Counted from the stretch's first letter, positions 36,516-46,748 are shown. The stretch is DNA of 64,000 nt from Paenibacillus woosongensis (GCF_009725165.1 NZ_WNZW01000001.1:496001-560000); one strand, 5' to 3'. The notes: generated by a model not told the origin, from the sequence alone. Numbers and translations: made by a program.

Positions 36516-37460
36516 TTAGCCCACCATGTTCACTTTTACGTCGCCGACGAACACGCTGACGACCAGTTTAATCCGCTTGCCGGCCTCGCCATAATGCGGC
36601 GACTGGGCATTAACATTGCTTAAGAAGCCTCCGCGTTTTTGCGACAGAACCTTCAAATCGCCGATGAGCGCGCTGGAGGTAGCGGTAATGCCGATGTCCA
36701 TATCCTCAGGAATGAACACCTTCACGTCGCCGATAAAGGCCGAGACATTGATTTTGGTTTCCCCATAAGGAATTTGCGCTTTCGTTAAATCGATAACCGT
36801 ATCTCCGATGAAATGCGATATATTCATGGGCTGAAGTTGAAAATAATCCTGTCCGAGATGAACGTCGCCAATAAACCCCGCCTTTGTTATCACTTCCCGC
36901 TTGCCGGATTTCGTGCTGCCGCCGTGATAAGAATTATAGTTCATCTTCTCGTCCTGCGGCTTCTCGCCGAACTGCGCATCGCCTTTATTCGTCGTACCGA
37001 AGATTTTATCAAGCGGCGACTCCATCTCCGGATGAAAGGCCGGATCGATCGGCGCCTCGAACGGATTGCCTACCGGGGGTGGCGGCATAGGAGGCAGATC
37101 CTCCTTTTTCTCCTGGCGATCCCTCGGTTTAAACAGAATAGATAGACCGAATATAATGAGCATGACCGGAATAAACATTTTGAAGAAATCGGAAGCATCC
37201 ATATCGAGAAATCCTACATTTTTGCCCAGGAAAAACACGCCTAATCCGATCAGAACCAGGCTCCAAACGAAGCTGGAGCTTCCGCGCTCCCTGTTCACCA
37301 GATGCAATATTCCGGCGATGATCAAAAATACAGGCCAATAGGTAGAAAACAAATAGCCGAGACTAATATCGGTGTAGCCGAGCTGATTCAGCAAAAAGAC
37401 GACGCCGACTCCAATAAGCACAAGTCCTCCGAATATTCGGCCTGACATGTCGTTCTTCAT
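36516..37460 (-). CDS. liaF: LiaF-type membrane inhibitor of the envelope-stress kinase
   Basis: 314 residues. It has about four membrane helices in the first 110 residues, a Pro/Met-rich linker (PPMPPPPVGNPFEAP), and a C-terminal cell-wall-active-antibiotics-response beta domain with repeated FIGDV/FVGDV motifs. In Bacillus LiaF keeps LiaS inactive until envelope damage. Ribosome site GGAGGG. First gene of the operon; no liaIH genes lie next to it. Confidence 0.9.
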   Translation of the reverse strand: MKNDMSGRIFGGLVLIGVGVVFLLNQLGYTDISLGYLFSTYWPVFLIIAGILHLVNRERGSSSFVWSLVLIGLGVFFLGKNVGFLDMDASDFFKMFIPVMLIIFGLSILFKPRDRQEKKEDLPPMPPPPVGNPFEAPIDPAFHPEMESPLDKIFGTTNKGDAQFGEKPQDEKMNYNSYHGGSTKSGKREVITKAGFIGDVHLGQDYFQLQPMNISHFIGDTVIDLTKAQIPYGETKINVSAFIGDVKVFIPEDMDIGITATSSALIGDLKVLSQKRGGFLSNVNAQSPHYGEAGKRIKLVVSVFVGDVKVNMVG

Positions 37461-37632
37461 TTACATTCCCTCCATCTTAAGAAGCACGATCTTATTCCTT
37501 GAATCTGTTCTAAGTGTACACCATCCTGCAGGGAAGGGACAGCGGCGGCAGATGGAAAGCCATCTCCGTCCCGAGACCGATATGATTCCATTTGCTGGTA
37601 TGTATCAAAAATAAATCCCTGCTTCTAACATC

Positions 37633-37659
37633 AAAAAGAGCGCCCTATTCAGGACGCTC
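37633..37659 (-). terminator. Terminator of the SASP gene
   Basis: An 8-bp stem with one wobble (37638-37645 and 37652-37659) followed by TTTTT on the minus strand, 8 nt after the small gene's stop. Confidence 0.8.
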
Positions 37660-37667
37660 GTGCTGCA

Positions 37668-37835
37668 TTATTTTCCGCTTTGGTTGCTTGGGTTCGAAAC
37701 AGCGTTGCGAGAAGCTTTCGCTTTTTGAGCGACCGTTGCCATGCTCTCTTCAGCGAATTCTTCATTGTATTTCTCGTTTGGCGTTTTGTAGCCTGGAGAA
37801 GCTGCATTCTTTTGATTCTGATTTTGATTTGGCAT
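37668..37835 (-). CDS. Probable gamma-type small acid-soluble spore protein
   Basis: 55 residues rich in Asn, Gln, Ala and Lys. It starts MPNQNQNQKNAASPG; the segment KYNEEFAEESMATVAQKAKA resembles the Y-G-T-E-F-A-S-E repeat core of SspE-like proteins, which serve as amino-acid stores in spores. Ribosome site GGGAGGTG lies 8 nt upstream and a terminator follows. A longer overlapping frame has no such signals. The family call rests on composition and this motif, so it is probable rather than certain. Confidence 0.7.
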   Translation of the reverse strand: MPNQNQNQKNAASPGYKTPNEKYNEEFAEESMATVAQKAKASRNAVSNPSNQSGK

Positions 37836-37936
37836 CTATATTCACCTCCCTTAAGCCGTCGCGTGCAGGATATGCAGCGACTGCGTGGATGCATTCGTAT
37901 TATGCAACCCGGGAAGCGATATTATGCAAACCTAAA

Positions 37937-38626
37937 TCAAATCGCCTCGTCCCAAATATCCTCAGGAATTTCTTTATCGACCTGAAGCGCCTTGCCCAGC
38001 TCACGGAACATCTCCTCCGTCAGCTTGCCCGTGCCTTTACGGATCACCTGCACTTCGACTTCCTTTTTGCCCCATTCTTTAAATACCTGCTTAGTCGTCG
38101 TAAAATACAGATCGATCTTGTTTCCTTTGATCGCCGATCCTTTATCCGCTACGACACCGTATCCATAACCCGGGATATACAAAATCGTCCCGAGCGGAAA
38201 CACTTTTAAATCGGCGGCAATGGTCGAAATGGTATCCTTGTCCCTGCGCACCTTGACTCCGGAATAAGTGATGCCGTATCCCGGATGACTGGGTCGTTTG
38301 CCTGTAGATTCATAACCCGCCGTATAACCGGTAGCTACCACTTTCACCGTTTGAAACTTCGCTTTGGCCGTCTTTTCTCCAGCATTGGCGCCCGCTCTTT
38401 TATCGTGCTGCTCAGATGAGCTTGTAATATATACCGGCTGTGGAATAACTCCCTGCCGAGCTAGGATCGCAGTCGTCTTAAACGTATTCATCGCCGCGAT
38501 TTGTTCATAATTTTGCTGCTGAACCGGATTGGCATAAACCGTACTATCCTTACTCATCGATGACACAAGCACGAATATCAGCGTACAACACATACCAAGC
38601 CGATCCCAAAAAATAGTTTGGCGCAT
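37937..38626 (-). CDS. Secreted 3D-domain (MltA-like double-psi barrel) protein
   Basis: 229 residues. It has a signal peptide or anchor (residues about 6-28), a linker, then a C-terminal 3D domain ([15 protein letters not shown] ... [46 protein letters not shown]), with the Asp residues that name the family. Such proteins are cell-wall hydrolases related to lytic transglycosylases (YocH/YabE type). Start ATG 38626 follows GGGAGGAG. The start codon lies in the 3' arm of a hairpin directly after thrS. Confidence 0.9.
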   Translation of the reverse strand: MRQTIFWDRLGMCCTLIFVLVSSMSKDSTVYANPVQQQNYEQIAAMNTFKTTAILARQGVIPQPVYITSSSEQHDKRAGANAGEKTAKAKFQTVKVVATGYTAGYESTGKRPSHPGYGITYSGVKVRRDKDTISTIAADLKVFPLGTILYIPGYGYGVVADKGSAIKGNKIDLYFTTTKQVFKEWGKKEVEVQVIRKGTGKLTEEMFRELGKALQVDKEIPEDIWDEAI

Positions 38627-38671
38627 GTGACAATCTCCTCCCTTATTCCAGAGGATGTCCACATGCGCCAA
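38608..38671 (-). terminator. Terminator-like hairpin after thrS enclosing the next gene's start codon
   Basis: A perfect 12-bp stem TTGGCGCATGTG / CACATGCGCCAA (38660-38671 and 38618-38629) with a 30-nt loop, followed by ACTATTTTTT on the minus strand. It lies 33 nt after the thrS stop. The loop contains the ribosome site of the 3D-domain gene and the 3' arm contains its ATG. Confidence 0.7.
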
Positions 38672-38704
38672 GGTTTATACCTTTGCTAGATCTAATGCAT
38701 CTTC

Positions 38705-40642
38705 CTATATCTTATGGTTCTGGATATCGTCCTGCAGCATTGAAATGACTTCGTTCAGCGACTTCGCACCGAGATCGCCTTCGCCGCGTTTACGAACGGA
38801 GACGGTTCCTTCCCTTTGCTCGTTCTCGCCGACGACGAACATATAAGGTATTTTCTCCAGCTGAGCTTCGCGGATTTTGTAACCCAGCTTCTCGTTACGA
38901 AGATCGCTTTCGGCCCGAATTCTGCCGGCAAGGAGCTTCTCCTCTACTTCGCGCGCATAAGCTTCGAAATTGCTGGATACCGGAATGACCTTCGCTTGTA
39001 CCGGAGCGAGCCAAAGCGGGAGATTGCCTGCAAAATTCTCCAGCAGGAAGGCCGTGAAGCGTTCCATCGTGCCGAGAATGCCGCGGTGCAATACGACCGG
39101 ACGGTGCTTGGCGCCGTCATCACCGACATATTCGAGCTCAAAGCGCTCTGGGAGCAGGAAGTCGATTTGTACGGTGGATAAAGTCTCTTCCTTGCCAAGA
39201 GCCGTTTTGATTTGCACGTCCAGCTTCGGTCCGTAGAACGCAGCTTCGCCTTCCGCCTCGAAGAATGGCAGGCCTTCCTCCTCGACGACCTCGCGCAGCA
39301 TGCGCTGTGCCGTGTTCCACATATTATCGTCCTTGAAATATTTCTCGGTATCCTCTGGATCACGATAGGACAAGCGGAACCGGTAATCGTTAATCCCGAA
39401 ATCTTTATAGACTTGTCTGATCAAGGCAAGCACGCGTTTGAACTCGTCTTTGATCTGATCCAGCCGGCAGAAAATGTGCGCATCGTTCAGCGTCATCGCC
39501 CGCACGCGATGCAGGCCAGTCAGCGCACCCGACATTTCATAACGATGCTGCATGCCAAGCTCGGCGATGCGGATCGGCAGATCGCGGTAGCTGTGCATCT
39601 CGCTCTTATACACCATCATATGGTGCGGACAGTTCATCGGCCGAAGCACAAGCTCCTCATTGTCCATAACCATTTGCGGGAACATGTCCTCTTGGTAATG
39701 CTCCCAGTGGCCGGAAGTTTTATAGAGCTCCACGTTACCGAGCACCGGAGTGTACACGTGCTGGTATCCCAGGCGCTCCTCGATATCAACGATGTATCTT
39801 TCCAGCGTGCGGCGCAAGGTTGCACCCTTTGGCAGCCAGATCGGCAGGCCTTGGCCTACGAGATTCGAGAAGGTGAAGATGCTCAGCTCTTTGCCGAGCT
39901 TGCGGTGATCGCGTTTTTTGGCTTCCTCAAGCATATGCAAATGCTGATCCAGGTCGGCTTTTTTGAAGAAGGCCGTACCGTATACTCGCTGCAGCATCTT
40001 ATTGTCGCTGTTGCCGCGCCAGTAGGCTCCCGCCACGCTCAGCAGCTTGAATGATTTGATTTTGCCCGTAGACGGCACATGCGGCCCGCGGCATAAATCG
40101 AAGAATTCGCCTTGATCGTAAATGGACAGTACGCTGTCCTCAGGCAAATCGCGAATAAGCTCTAATTTATAAGGATCGCCCAGCTCCGTAAAAATCGCCA
40201 CCGCTTCCTCGCGGCTCACTTCACGGCGGGTAATCGGCAGATTCTCGCCGATAATCCGTTCCATTTCCTTCTCGATCTTCTGCAGATCCTCCGGATTGAC
40301 CGGATGCTCGAGGTCCATATCGTAATAGAAACCGTCTTCGATGACCGGACCGATGCCCAGCTTGACTTCCTTGCTGCCAAACAGCCGTTTGACCGCTTGC
40401 GCCAGAAGATGAGCCGTGCTGTGCCGCATGATTTCAAGGCCTTCCTTGGAATCCGGCGTAATGATTTCGACCGCTGCGCCGTCTGTTAATTTCGTACTCA
40501 GGTCAACGGCTGAACCGTTCAGCTTTCCCGCGAGCGCATTTTTGCGCAGGCCGCTGCTGATCGATGCTGCCACATCCTCCAGAGTGCTTCCGTCTGCATA
40601 CTCCCGAACTGAGCCGTCCGGTAAAGAAATTGATACTGCCAC
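38705..40642 (-). CDS. thrS: Threonyl-tRNA synthetase
   Basis: 645 residues: N-terminal TGS domain ([15 protein letters not shown]), editing domain ([11 protein letters not shown]), class II catalytic core with zinc ligands in [12 protein letters not shown], motif 2 [18 protein letters not shown], and a C-terminal anticodon-binding domain ([17 protein letters not shown]). Start GTG 40642 with GGGAGGAA upstream. Expression is controlled by the T-box leader immediately upstream. Confidence 0.97.
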   Translation of the reverse strand: MAVSISLPDGSVREYADGSTLEDVAASISSGLRKNALAGKLNGSAVDLSTKLTDGAAVEIITPDSKEGLEIMRHSTAHLLAQAVKRLFGSKEVKLGIGPVIEDGFYYDMDLEHPVNPEDLQKIEKEMERIIGENLPITRREVSREEAVAIFTELGDPYKLELIRDLPEDSVLSIYDQGEFFDLCRGPHVPSTGKIKSFKLLSVAGAYWRGNSDNKMLQRVYGTAFFKKADLDQHLHMLEEAKKRDHRKLGKELSIFTFSNLVGQGLPIWLPKGATLRRTLERYIVDIEERLGYQHVYTPVLGNVELYKTSGHWEHYQEDMFPQMVMDNEELVLRPMNCPHHMMVYKSEMHSYRDLPIRIAELGMQHRYEMSGALTGLHRVRAMTLNDAHIFCRLDQIKDEFKRVLALIRQVYKDFGINDYRFRLSYRDPEDTEKYFKDDNMWNTAQRMLREVVEEEGLPFFEAEGEAAFYGPKLDVQIKTALGKEETLSTVQIDFLLPERFELEYVGDDGAKHRPVVLHRGILGTMERFTAFLLENFAGNLPLWLAPVQAKVIPVSSNFEAYAREVEEKLLAGRIRAESDLRNEKLGYKIREAQLEKIPYMFVVGENEQREGTVSVRKRGEGDLGAKSLNEVISMLQDDIQNHKI

Positions 40643-40690
40643 TTTTTGTTCCTCCCTTAGTTTCGTAATTCATTGCCGGGAGCGGACAAA

Positions 40691-40983
40691 CAAAAAACGC
40701 CCGTCCCGGAAAGGGACGAGCGTTATATACCCGTGGTTCCACCCTCATTCGACCGTTCGCAAGCTGCAGCAAGACAGCATTGGAACAAGTCCTTGTTTAG
40801 GCATTATATAACGGTAATGAACCGGCATTCCTTAATATTCGGGCGATAGCCCAAAGTTCGGGAATACAGCTACAAAGGGGTAAACCAAAACCGACTCCGA
40901 AGGGAATTCCAGCCGACCGTTCCCTCTCTCTGTACCGTTCGCATTTCTGGTTCATGTCTTTGTCAACGCTTTTCGCTTGAATA
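40691..40983 (-). ncRNA. T-box leader of thrS with intrinsic terminator
   Basis: Read on the minus strand: Stem I region begins near the AGAGAGAGGG element, an ACC triplet in the 3' side (GGTTTACCCC) is a candidate threonine specifier, and the conserved T-box AGGGTGGAACCACGGG (40730-40745) can form the antiterminator. The competing terminator is AACGCTCGTCCC / GGGACGGGCGTT (40696-40724) followed by TTTTTT. Uncharged tRNA-Thr should pair through its NCCA end with the T-box and allow readthrough into thrS. Confidence 0.92.
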
Positions 40984-40989
40984 TTTGTA

Positions 40990-41018
40990 ATTATAATGCT
41001 AACGGGGGGGACCGTCAA
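40990..41018 (-). promoter_or_regulatory. Sigma-A promoter of the thrS leader
   Basis: -35 TTGACG (41013-41018), 17-bp spacer, -10 TATAAT (40990-40995) on the minus strand, just after the ytxC stop. It places the leader start near 40983. Confidence 0.85.
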
Positions 41019-41038
41019 GAACCTTGGTTCGCCCGACG

Positions 41039-41941
41039 TTACTTAACCTGATCACGCTGCCTCGTTTCCTGCAGGAAATCCTTGCACTGCGGACAACGCA
41101 AGCAGAGCTCGACCCTATCCCCAAAAATTTGCCGGATCGTCTTTATCGCCAAGGCTTCCGGTTCACAGGTGTGCAGAAGAATGCGCTCCGGAGACAAGGA
41201 TATCAATGTGCTGACGATCATATTTTCCATCTGCAGCTCCTGATCGGCCAGGCGCATGACGACGTCTCCGGACGAAACTTCAATTTGGTTTAACCCTTCG
41301 TTCAGGATGACGAATTCGCTGCCTTGCTTGTGCATAACGTGAATAAACGGCGTAAGCGGCTCCTGAAAATATACGAAGTATTGCAGCAGCGCGATAAAAT
41401 CCTCATACTGCTTGTCGAGCAAAAACTCCTCCACCGCGTAATCAATTATCTCGCGCAGCTTCAACCCGTAGTCCTTCAGCCTAAAGGTGATAAAACCGTC
41501 AAGATCAAGCGCCTCCTGCTGCTCGAGCATTTGCAGAAACGCTGCTTCAACAAGCATAATTCGCGCATTTCTAGCCTCGGCCTGTCCTTCTTCCGCGGTT
41601 AGAAACCTGCGATATATCGCTTCTATGGCCTGCTTCTCGCTTTCGTCGAGTTCATAATCCTTCGTGAGAATTTTGCGGACGATTCCCGGCTCCTTAACAT
41701 CAACGACATACTCCGCGACAGCGTTAGCCAATTCAAGGTTTATCTTACTCCATACGGACTGGGAGCCTTTTCTCGGCTTAAGGCTAATGCTCCATTCCGC
41801 TCTAGCGTGTTCGGGCATATATACAAATCCAGAGCTGATGCTCCCTTTATGTAAACCCTTGGTCAACCGCTGCATATACTCGGCGAATTGGCTTGCTGAC
41901 GCCGCGGATGCGACATTCGTGCTAATTGTAAAAAAATCCAT
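41039..41941 (-). CDS. ytxC: YtxC-like sporulation protein
   Basis: 300 residues, soluble, mostly helical. It contains YTXC-family features such as ILTKDYELDESEKQAIEAIY, FITFRLKDYGLKLREIIDYA and a C-terminal LCLRCPQCKDF cysteine pair. The gene also precedes thrS in Bacillus, which supports the name. Start 41941 (MDFFTISTN) has AAAGGGGCG upstream; the open frame runs to 42022 without a better site. Molecular role unknown. Confidence 0.85.
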   Translation of the reverse strand: MDFFTISTNVASAASASQFAEYMQRLTKGLHKGSISSGFVYMPEHARAEWSISLKPRKGSQSVWSKINLELANAVAEYVVDVKEPGIVRKILTKDYELDESEKQAIEAIYRRFLTAEEGQAEARNARIMLVEAAFLQMLEQQEALDLDGFITFRLKDYGLKLREIIDYAVEEFLLDKQYEDFIALLQYFVYFQEPLTPFIHVMHKQGSEFVILNEGLNQIEVSSGDVVMRLADQELQMENMIVSTLISLSPERILLHTCEPEALAIKTIRQIFGDRVELCLRCPQCKDFLQETRQRDQVK

Positions 41942-42089
41942 GAACTCGCCCCTTTCCGCTTCCTTCTCAAAGTATATGGTGAGGAGGTAGCAGATATACG
42001 GGACGGTCCATGGAAACATCAACAGCTATTCCATTGTTTTGGCAAACAGCTTCGGTGCTGAAAAGGTAACCTTTTGATTACGAAGTATA

Positions 42090-43226
42090 TCAGTTCTGCA
42101 TGACAAAGTCTTTTTCAACCTGGCTGTCTTGATCGAATACACGCAGGATCTCATATTTCGTATTGCGCTGTGCCGGGATTTTGCCGGCCTCGCGGATAAT
42201 AGACAGAATTGACTCGATATTGACCTTGTAAGTGGCCCCTGCAGAGGAGACAACGTTCTCTTCGATCATCGTGCTGCCGAAATCGTTGCAGCCGTATTGA
42301 AGCGACAGCTTGCCGATTTCAGGTCCCATGGTCACCCAGGACGATTGAATGTTCTTAATGTTGTCCAGCACGATCCGGCTGATCGCCACAGTCTTAAGAT
42401 ACTCCCGCGGAGTCTGTCTCTCCCGCTTCAAGTTCGTGTTGTCCGGCTGGAACGTCCATGGAATGAAGGCCAGGAAACCCTCGGAGTCATAGCCCTTCTG
42501 CAGGCACTCGTCTTGGGCATCCCGGACCCGCATTAGATGAAGCGCACGCTCCTCCATCGACTCGCCAAAACCAATGACCATCGTCGCGGTCGTATTCATG
42601 CCGATCCGGTGAGCCGTTTGCATGACGTCCATCCAGTCTCTCCAGGAGCCCTTCATGCGGCTGATTTTACGGCGCGTCCGATCATCAAGAATTTCCGCTC
42701 CCCCGCCAGGCAAGGAGTCGAGACCGGCCTCATGAATTTGCCGAACGACCTCTTCCAAAGACAACCCGTCCGACACTTCCTTCATTTTCATAATCTCTGC
42801 CGGCGAGAAGGAATGCATCGTAATATCAGGAAATCTTTGCTTGATCGCCTTCAACAGGTCTGTATAATAACTAAACGGCAGGTTTGGGTTCGTACCGCCC
42901 TGCATCAGAATTTCGGTACCGCCTACATCGATCGTTTCTTGGATTTTCTGAAAAATGACCTCATCCGGAAGCACGTATCCTTCTTCCGACCCCGGTCTGC
43001 GATAAAAGGCGCAGAACCGGCAGTATACGTCACATACGTTCGTATAGTTTACGTTCCGTCCGATAACGAAGGTCGCTACCGGTTCCGGATGCATCCGTTC
43101 CATCAGAATATTAGCTACATGCCCCATTTTCTCTACTTCGTCAGATTCGAATAAAGCGATCGTATCCTTCAAGTCAAGACGTTCTCCGCGAAGTGCTTTG
43201 TCTAATATGCCGTCGATTGCAGTCAT
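42090..43226 (-). CDS. mqnC: Cyclic dehypoxanthinyl futalosine synthase
   Basis: 378 residues. Radical-SAM cluster motif CDVYCRFCAFYR (CxxxCxxC), GGTEILMQGGTNP, HSFSPAEI and PGGGAEILDDRTR are characteristic of MqnC. It cyclises dehypoxanthine futalosine in the futalosine route to menaquinone. The other mqn genes are not in this window. Ribosome site AGGAGGC. Confidence 0.95.
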   Translation of the reverse strand: MTAIDGILDKALRGERLDLKDTIALFESDEVEKMGHVANILMERMHPEPVATFVIGRNVNYTNVCDVYCRFCAFYRRPGSEEGYVLPDEVIFQKIQETIDVGGTEILMQGGTNPNLPFSYYTDLLKAIKQRFPDITMHSFSPAEIMKMKEVSDGLSLEEVVRQIHEAGLDSLPGGGAEILDDRTRRKISRMKGSWRDWMDVMQTAHRIGMNTTATMVIGFGESMEERALHLMRVRDAQDECLQKGYDSEGFLAFIPWTFQPDNTNLKRERQTPREYLKTVAISRIVLDNIKNIQSSWVTMGPEIGKLSLQYGCNDFGSTMIEENVVSSAGATYKVNIESILSIIREAGKIPAQRNTKYEILRVFDQDSQVEKDFVMQN

Positions 43227-43341
43227 GGGCTGCCTCCTCTTCTCCCTTAGAATCTTTGAGCTCTATTTCACTTGCCCTGATATAAATATCAAAAATTTAG
43301 AAATTAAATAGTACGATTTTATCGTAACATAATCGAGACAG

Positions 43342-43371
43342 AAAAACAGCACCCGATCCAAGATCGGATGC
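43342..43371 (-). terminator. Terminator of the metA-metI-metC operon
   Basis: A 10-bp stem with one wobble (43349-43358 and 43362-43371), loop of 3, followed by TTTTT on the minus strand, 50 bp after the metC stop. Confidence 0.8.
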
Positions 43372-43422
43372 CGCTGCTCTATATAGACAAATAGAAATCT
43401 TATTGCTGGATCACGCGGCAAT

Positions 43423-44613
43423 TTATTGCCTCTCCAATGCCTGTTCCAAGTCGGCGAGAAGATCGCCGATATCCTCGAGACCCACGGAGAAACGAAGCAA
43501 GCCATCGGTAATACCGCGCTCGTGGCGGACCTCCTTAGGCATCGATGCGTGCGACATCATTGCCGGATAGGACAAAATGCTCTCCACCGCACCCAGGCTG
43601 ACGGCAACCAGCGGAAGCTTAACACTGCTGAGCACACGCTTGGCCCGCTCCCCGGAGCCTACGTCAAAGGAAACAACCGCGCCGTAACCTGAAGACTGCT
43701 TCTCATGAATCTCACGTCCCGGATGACTGTCCAGGCCGGGATAGAATACGGCCTTGATGTCGCTGCGTTCGCTTAACCACTTGGCGAGCTTCGCTGCACT
43801 CTTCTCGCTGTGCGCCATGCGCGCGCCGAGCGTCTTCATTCCGCGCATCAACAGCCAGGAGTCCTGCACGCCCAATACGGTGCCAAGGCCGTTCTGCATA
43901 TATTTCAGCTTGCGGCCCAGCGTCTCTGTTCTAGTCACGGCAAGTCCGGCAAGAACATCGCTATGGCCGCCCAAAAACTTAGTCGCGCTGTGTAGAACGA
44001 TATCAACGCCTTGTTCGATCGGCCGCTGATAATAAGGCGTCATGAACGTATTGTCGAGGATGCTCAACAGGTCATGGGCATGCGCCCACTCCGTTACCTG
44101 GGCGATGTCGGTAATTTTCAGCGTCGGGTTGGAAGGCGTCTCCAGATAGACGGCCTTTGTATTCGGCTTGAGCGCGGCCTTCACTTCATCGATTTTCGTC
44201 ATATCAACGAAGGTTGCTTCGATTCCGAACCGATTCAGGATGCCGGTCAGCAGGCGATATGTACCACCGTACACATCCTCGGTGACGATGATATGATCCC
44301 CCGCCGAGAACAGCATGAAGGCCGTCGAGATCGCTGCCATTCCGCTGGAAAAGGCAAGTCCGCGGTGGCCGCCTTCTAGCACGGCAATATAGTCTTCAAG
44401 CGCCTGCCTCGTCGGATTCCCCGACCGGCTGTAGTCATAAGAAGGCGGGTTATAGATGTCGTGGTGATGGAAGGTCGACGCCTGATAGATCGGCACGCTG
44501 GATGCTCCGGTTGCAGCATCCACTTCCCCGCCGAAATGAATCAGCTTCGTATCGAACTTCCTGTCCTCTTTTCCTGCCCCCGATAATTCATTTGGGTTGC
44601 CCTGATCACTCAT
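43423..44613 (-). CDS. metC: Cystathionine beta-lyase (Cys/Met metabolism PLP enzyme)
   Basis: 396 residues. PLP lysine in HSATKFLGGHSDVLAG; other family motifs are YDYSRSGNPTRQALE, FSSGMAAIS, ETPSNPTLKITDI and the C-terminal RFSVGLEDIGDLL. It cleaves cystathionine to homocysteine. The start at 44613 has GAAGGAGG upstream and overlaps the metI stop by 8 nt, showing translational coupling. It is third gene in the S-box-controlled operon. Gamma-lyase activity cannot be excluded. Confidence 0.92.
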   Translation of the reverse strand: MSDQGNPNELSGAGKEDRKFDTKLIHFGGEVDAATGASSVPIYQASTFHHHDIYNPPSYDYSRSGNPTRQALEDYIAVLEGGHRGLAFSSGMAAISTAFMLFSAGDHIIVTEDVYGGTYRLLTGILNRFGIEATFVDMTKIDEVKAALKPNTKAVYLETPSNPTLKITDIAQVTEWAHAHDLLSILDNTFMTPYYQRPIEQGVDIVLHSATKFLGGHSDVLAGLAVTRTETLGRKLKYMQNGLGTVLGVQDSWLLMRGMKTLGARMAHSEKSAAKLAKWLSERSDIKAVFYPGLDSHPGREIHEKQSSGYGAVVSFDVGSGERAKRVLSSVKLPLVAVSLGAVESILSYPAMMSHASMPKEVRHERGITDGLLRFSVGLEDIGDLLADLEQALERQ

Positions 44614-45793
44614 TCTTGCTGCCTCCTTCAACTTCTGCCCGCGCTGCCTCCAGCGCCTGCTCCAGATCCTGGATAAGATCATCCACATGCTCGATTCCGA
44701 CGGAGAAGCGCAGCAGGCGGTCATCCACGCCAACAGCGTCACGAACTTCAGCCGGGATATCGGCATGCGTCTGCACGGCAGGATACGTCATTAAAGACTC
44801 CACTCCGCCGAGGCTTTCGGCGAAGGCGATTAGCTTCAGGTTGCGAAGCACCGGATCGACATAACGCGCGTCGGAGACTTTAAATGAGAAAATCCCCGTA
44901 TTTCCGCTCGATTGGGCATTCTGAATCTCATAGCCCGGATGATCCGGCAGCCCCGGATAAAATACTTCAGTCACCTGTGGATGGTTCTGCAAATATTTTG
45001 CGATGGCTAGCGCATTGCTCTGATGCCGTTCCATACGCAGCGCCAGCGTCTTCATTCCCCGCATAAGCTGGTAGGAATCCGTCGGTCCAAGCACTGCCCC
45101 GATAGAATTATGCAGAAAAGCTATTTCTTCGGACAGCTCTTTGCCTTTGGTCACAATAAGACCCGCCAATACGTCGTTATGCCCCCCGAGATACTTCGTT
45201 GCGCTATGGACCACAATGTCGGCCCCGAGCTCGATCGGGCGCTGGAAGAACGGAGTCAGCAGCGTATTGTCGACAATCGTCAAAAGGCCGTGATCACGCG
45301 CCCACTGGCTGACCTCTCTAATATCCGTGACCATCATCAGCGGATTCGTAGGCGTCTCGATGATTATCGCCTTCGTGTTTGGCTGTTTAGCTTCTTCAAG
45401 CGCGCTTAAATCATTCGTGTCTACATAAGATGCGGTAACTCCGTATTTGGACAATACCCGCTCCAAAAGGCGGTATGTTCCCCCGTACAGATCGAGCGAT
45501 ACGATTAAATGGTCGCCGCTGGCGAACAAAGTGAATACCGTCTGTAACGCAGCCATGCCGGAACTACAGGCAAAACCAGCGTCTCCAGACTCGAGCGCGG
45601 CCGCCGCTTCCTCCAGCACCGCACGGGTTGGGCTCTTCGTCCGTGAATAATCGAAACCGGTACTTTGTCCGAGACGCGGATGGCGGAAAGCCGTTGCCTG
45701 ATAGATCGGATAGTTTACTGCGCCAGTAACCGGCTCCTCAACCGATCCGATCTGCGCAAGTACACTTTCAATGCGGTACTTCTTCTCTGACAT
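44606..45793 (-). CDS. metI: Cystathionine gamma-synthase / O-acetylhomoserine thiolyase
   Basis: 395 residues. PLP lysine in HSATKYLGGHNDVLAG; also FDYSRTKSPTRAVLEE, ACSSGMAALQ and ETPTNPLMMVTDI. It joins activated homoserine to cysteine (or sulfide). It lies between metA and metC, as expected for metI in a metI-metC arrangement. 19 nt separate it from metA. Confidence 0.92.
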   Translation of the reverse strand: MSEKKYRIESVLAQIGSVEEPVTGAVNYPIYQATAFRHPRLGQSTGFDYSRTKSPTRAVLEEAAAALESGDAGFACSSGMAALQTVFTLFASGDHLIVSLDLYGGTYRLLERVLSKYGVTASYVDTNDLSALEEAKQPNTKAIIIETPTNPLMMVTDIREVSQWARDHGLLTIVDNTLLTPFFQRPIELGADIVVHSATKYLGGHNDVLAGLIVTKGKELSEEIAFLHNSIGAVLGPTDSYQLMRGMKTLALRMERHQSNALAIAKYLQNHPQVTEVFYPGLPDHPGYEIQNAQSSGNTGIFSFKVSDARYVDPVLRNLKLIAFAESLGGVESLMTYPAVQTHADIPAEVRDAVGVDDRLLRFSVGIEHVDDLIQDLEQALEAARAEVEGGSKNE

Positions 45794-45812
45794 TTAACAA
45801 TCCCTCCACAGC

Positions 45813-46748
45813 CTATATATGATAAATGAGTCCGCCCTGCTGATCGATATCATAAGGCGTCTCTTGATACACATAGTAATTCAACCAATTGGAGAATAAT
45901 AAATTTGCATGGGATTTCCAGGTCGACTTCGGTGTCCGGGACGGATCATCATTTGGAAAATAGTTGACAGGCAGAGCAATATCCAGTCCTTTCGCTACAT
46001 CGCGGTCATATTCCCATTTAAGTGAACAGGGATCATACTCGGAATGCCCGGTGACGAAAATGTGCTTGCCGTCCTTCGTCGCAACAAGATACACGCCCGC
46101 TTCCTCGGATTCGGCCAGAATATCGAGCTCCGGCACCTTCTCGATGTCTCTGCGTTCCACGTCCGTATGCCGGGAATGCGGAACCTGGAACACCTCGTCG
46201 AATCCCCGCAGCAGCTTGACGTTGGGAATGTTTACGGTGTGCGGGAACACGCCGAAGCATTTCTCTTGAAGCGGGATCTTCCGGACCCCATAGTGATAGT
46301 ACAAGCCGGCTTGGGCCGCCCAGCAAATATGCAGGGTCGAAGTGACGTTTGTCTTGCTCCACTCAAAGATCCCTTTCAGTTCTTCCCAATAGTTCACTTC
46401 TTCGAATTCCAGCTGCTCGACCGGCGCGCCCGTAACAATCAGTCCGTCGAACCGGCGGGATTTGATTTCATCAAACGTCTGGTAGAACATTTCGAGATGC
46501 TCGGCGGGTGTATTTTTGGACGTATGGGACCGGGGATGAAGCAGAACGATTTCCACCTGCAGCGGCGTATTCCCGAGCAGACGCAAAATTTGTGTCTCGG
46601 TCGTCTCCTTCGTCGGCATCAGGTTCAGAATGGCGATTCGCAGCGGACGAATATCTTGGCGATAAGCCCGGGATTCATCCATTACAAATATATTCTCGTT
46701 CTCCAGTACTTCTTTTGCCGGTAAATGATCAGGAACTTTAATTGGCAT
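45813..46748 (-). CDS. metAA: Homoserine O-acetyltransferase (MetA type)
   Basis: 311 residues. Motifs: [20 protein letters not shown], catalytic Cys in [18 protein letters not shown], and the His/Glu pair in VTGHSEYD. Where E. coli MetA has Gly111 in the stretch GAPLGLVEF, this protein has Glu (GAPVEQLEF). The Gly/Glu difference is known to switch acyl donor, so acetyl-CoA rather than succinyl-CoA is predicted. Start 46748 has AAGGAGTTG upstream. First gene after the SAM-I riboswitch. Confidence 0.92.
   Translation of the reverse strand: MPIKVPDHLPAKEVLENENIFVMDESRAYRQDIRPLRIAILNLMPTKETTETQILRLLGNTPLQVEIVLLHPRSHTSKNTPAEHLEMFYQTFDEIKSRRFDGLIVTGAPVEQLEFEEVNYWEELKGIFEWSKTNVTSTLHICWAAQAGLYYHYGVRKIPLQEKCFGVFPHTVNIPNVKLLRGFDEVFQVPHSRHTDVERRDIEKVPELDILAESEEAGVYLVATKDGKHIFVTGHSEYDPCSLKWEYDRDVAKGLDIALPVNYFPNDDPSRTPKSTWKSHANLLFSNWLNYYVYQETPYDIDQQGGLIYHI

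Noticed and set aside
37649..37894. 81-codon minus-strand frame overlapping the SASP-like gene
   Set aside because: It has no ribosome site and a basic, motif-free product. The other frame at 37668-37835 has GGGAGGTG and a terminator in the right places.
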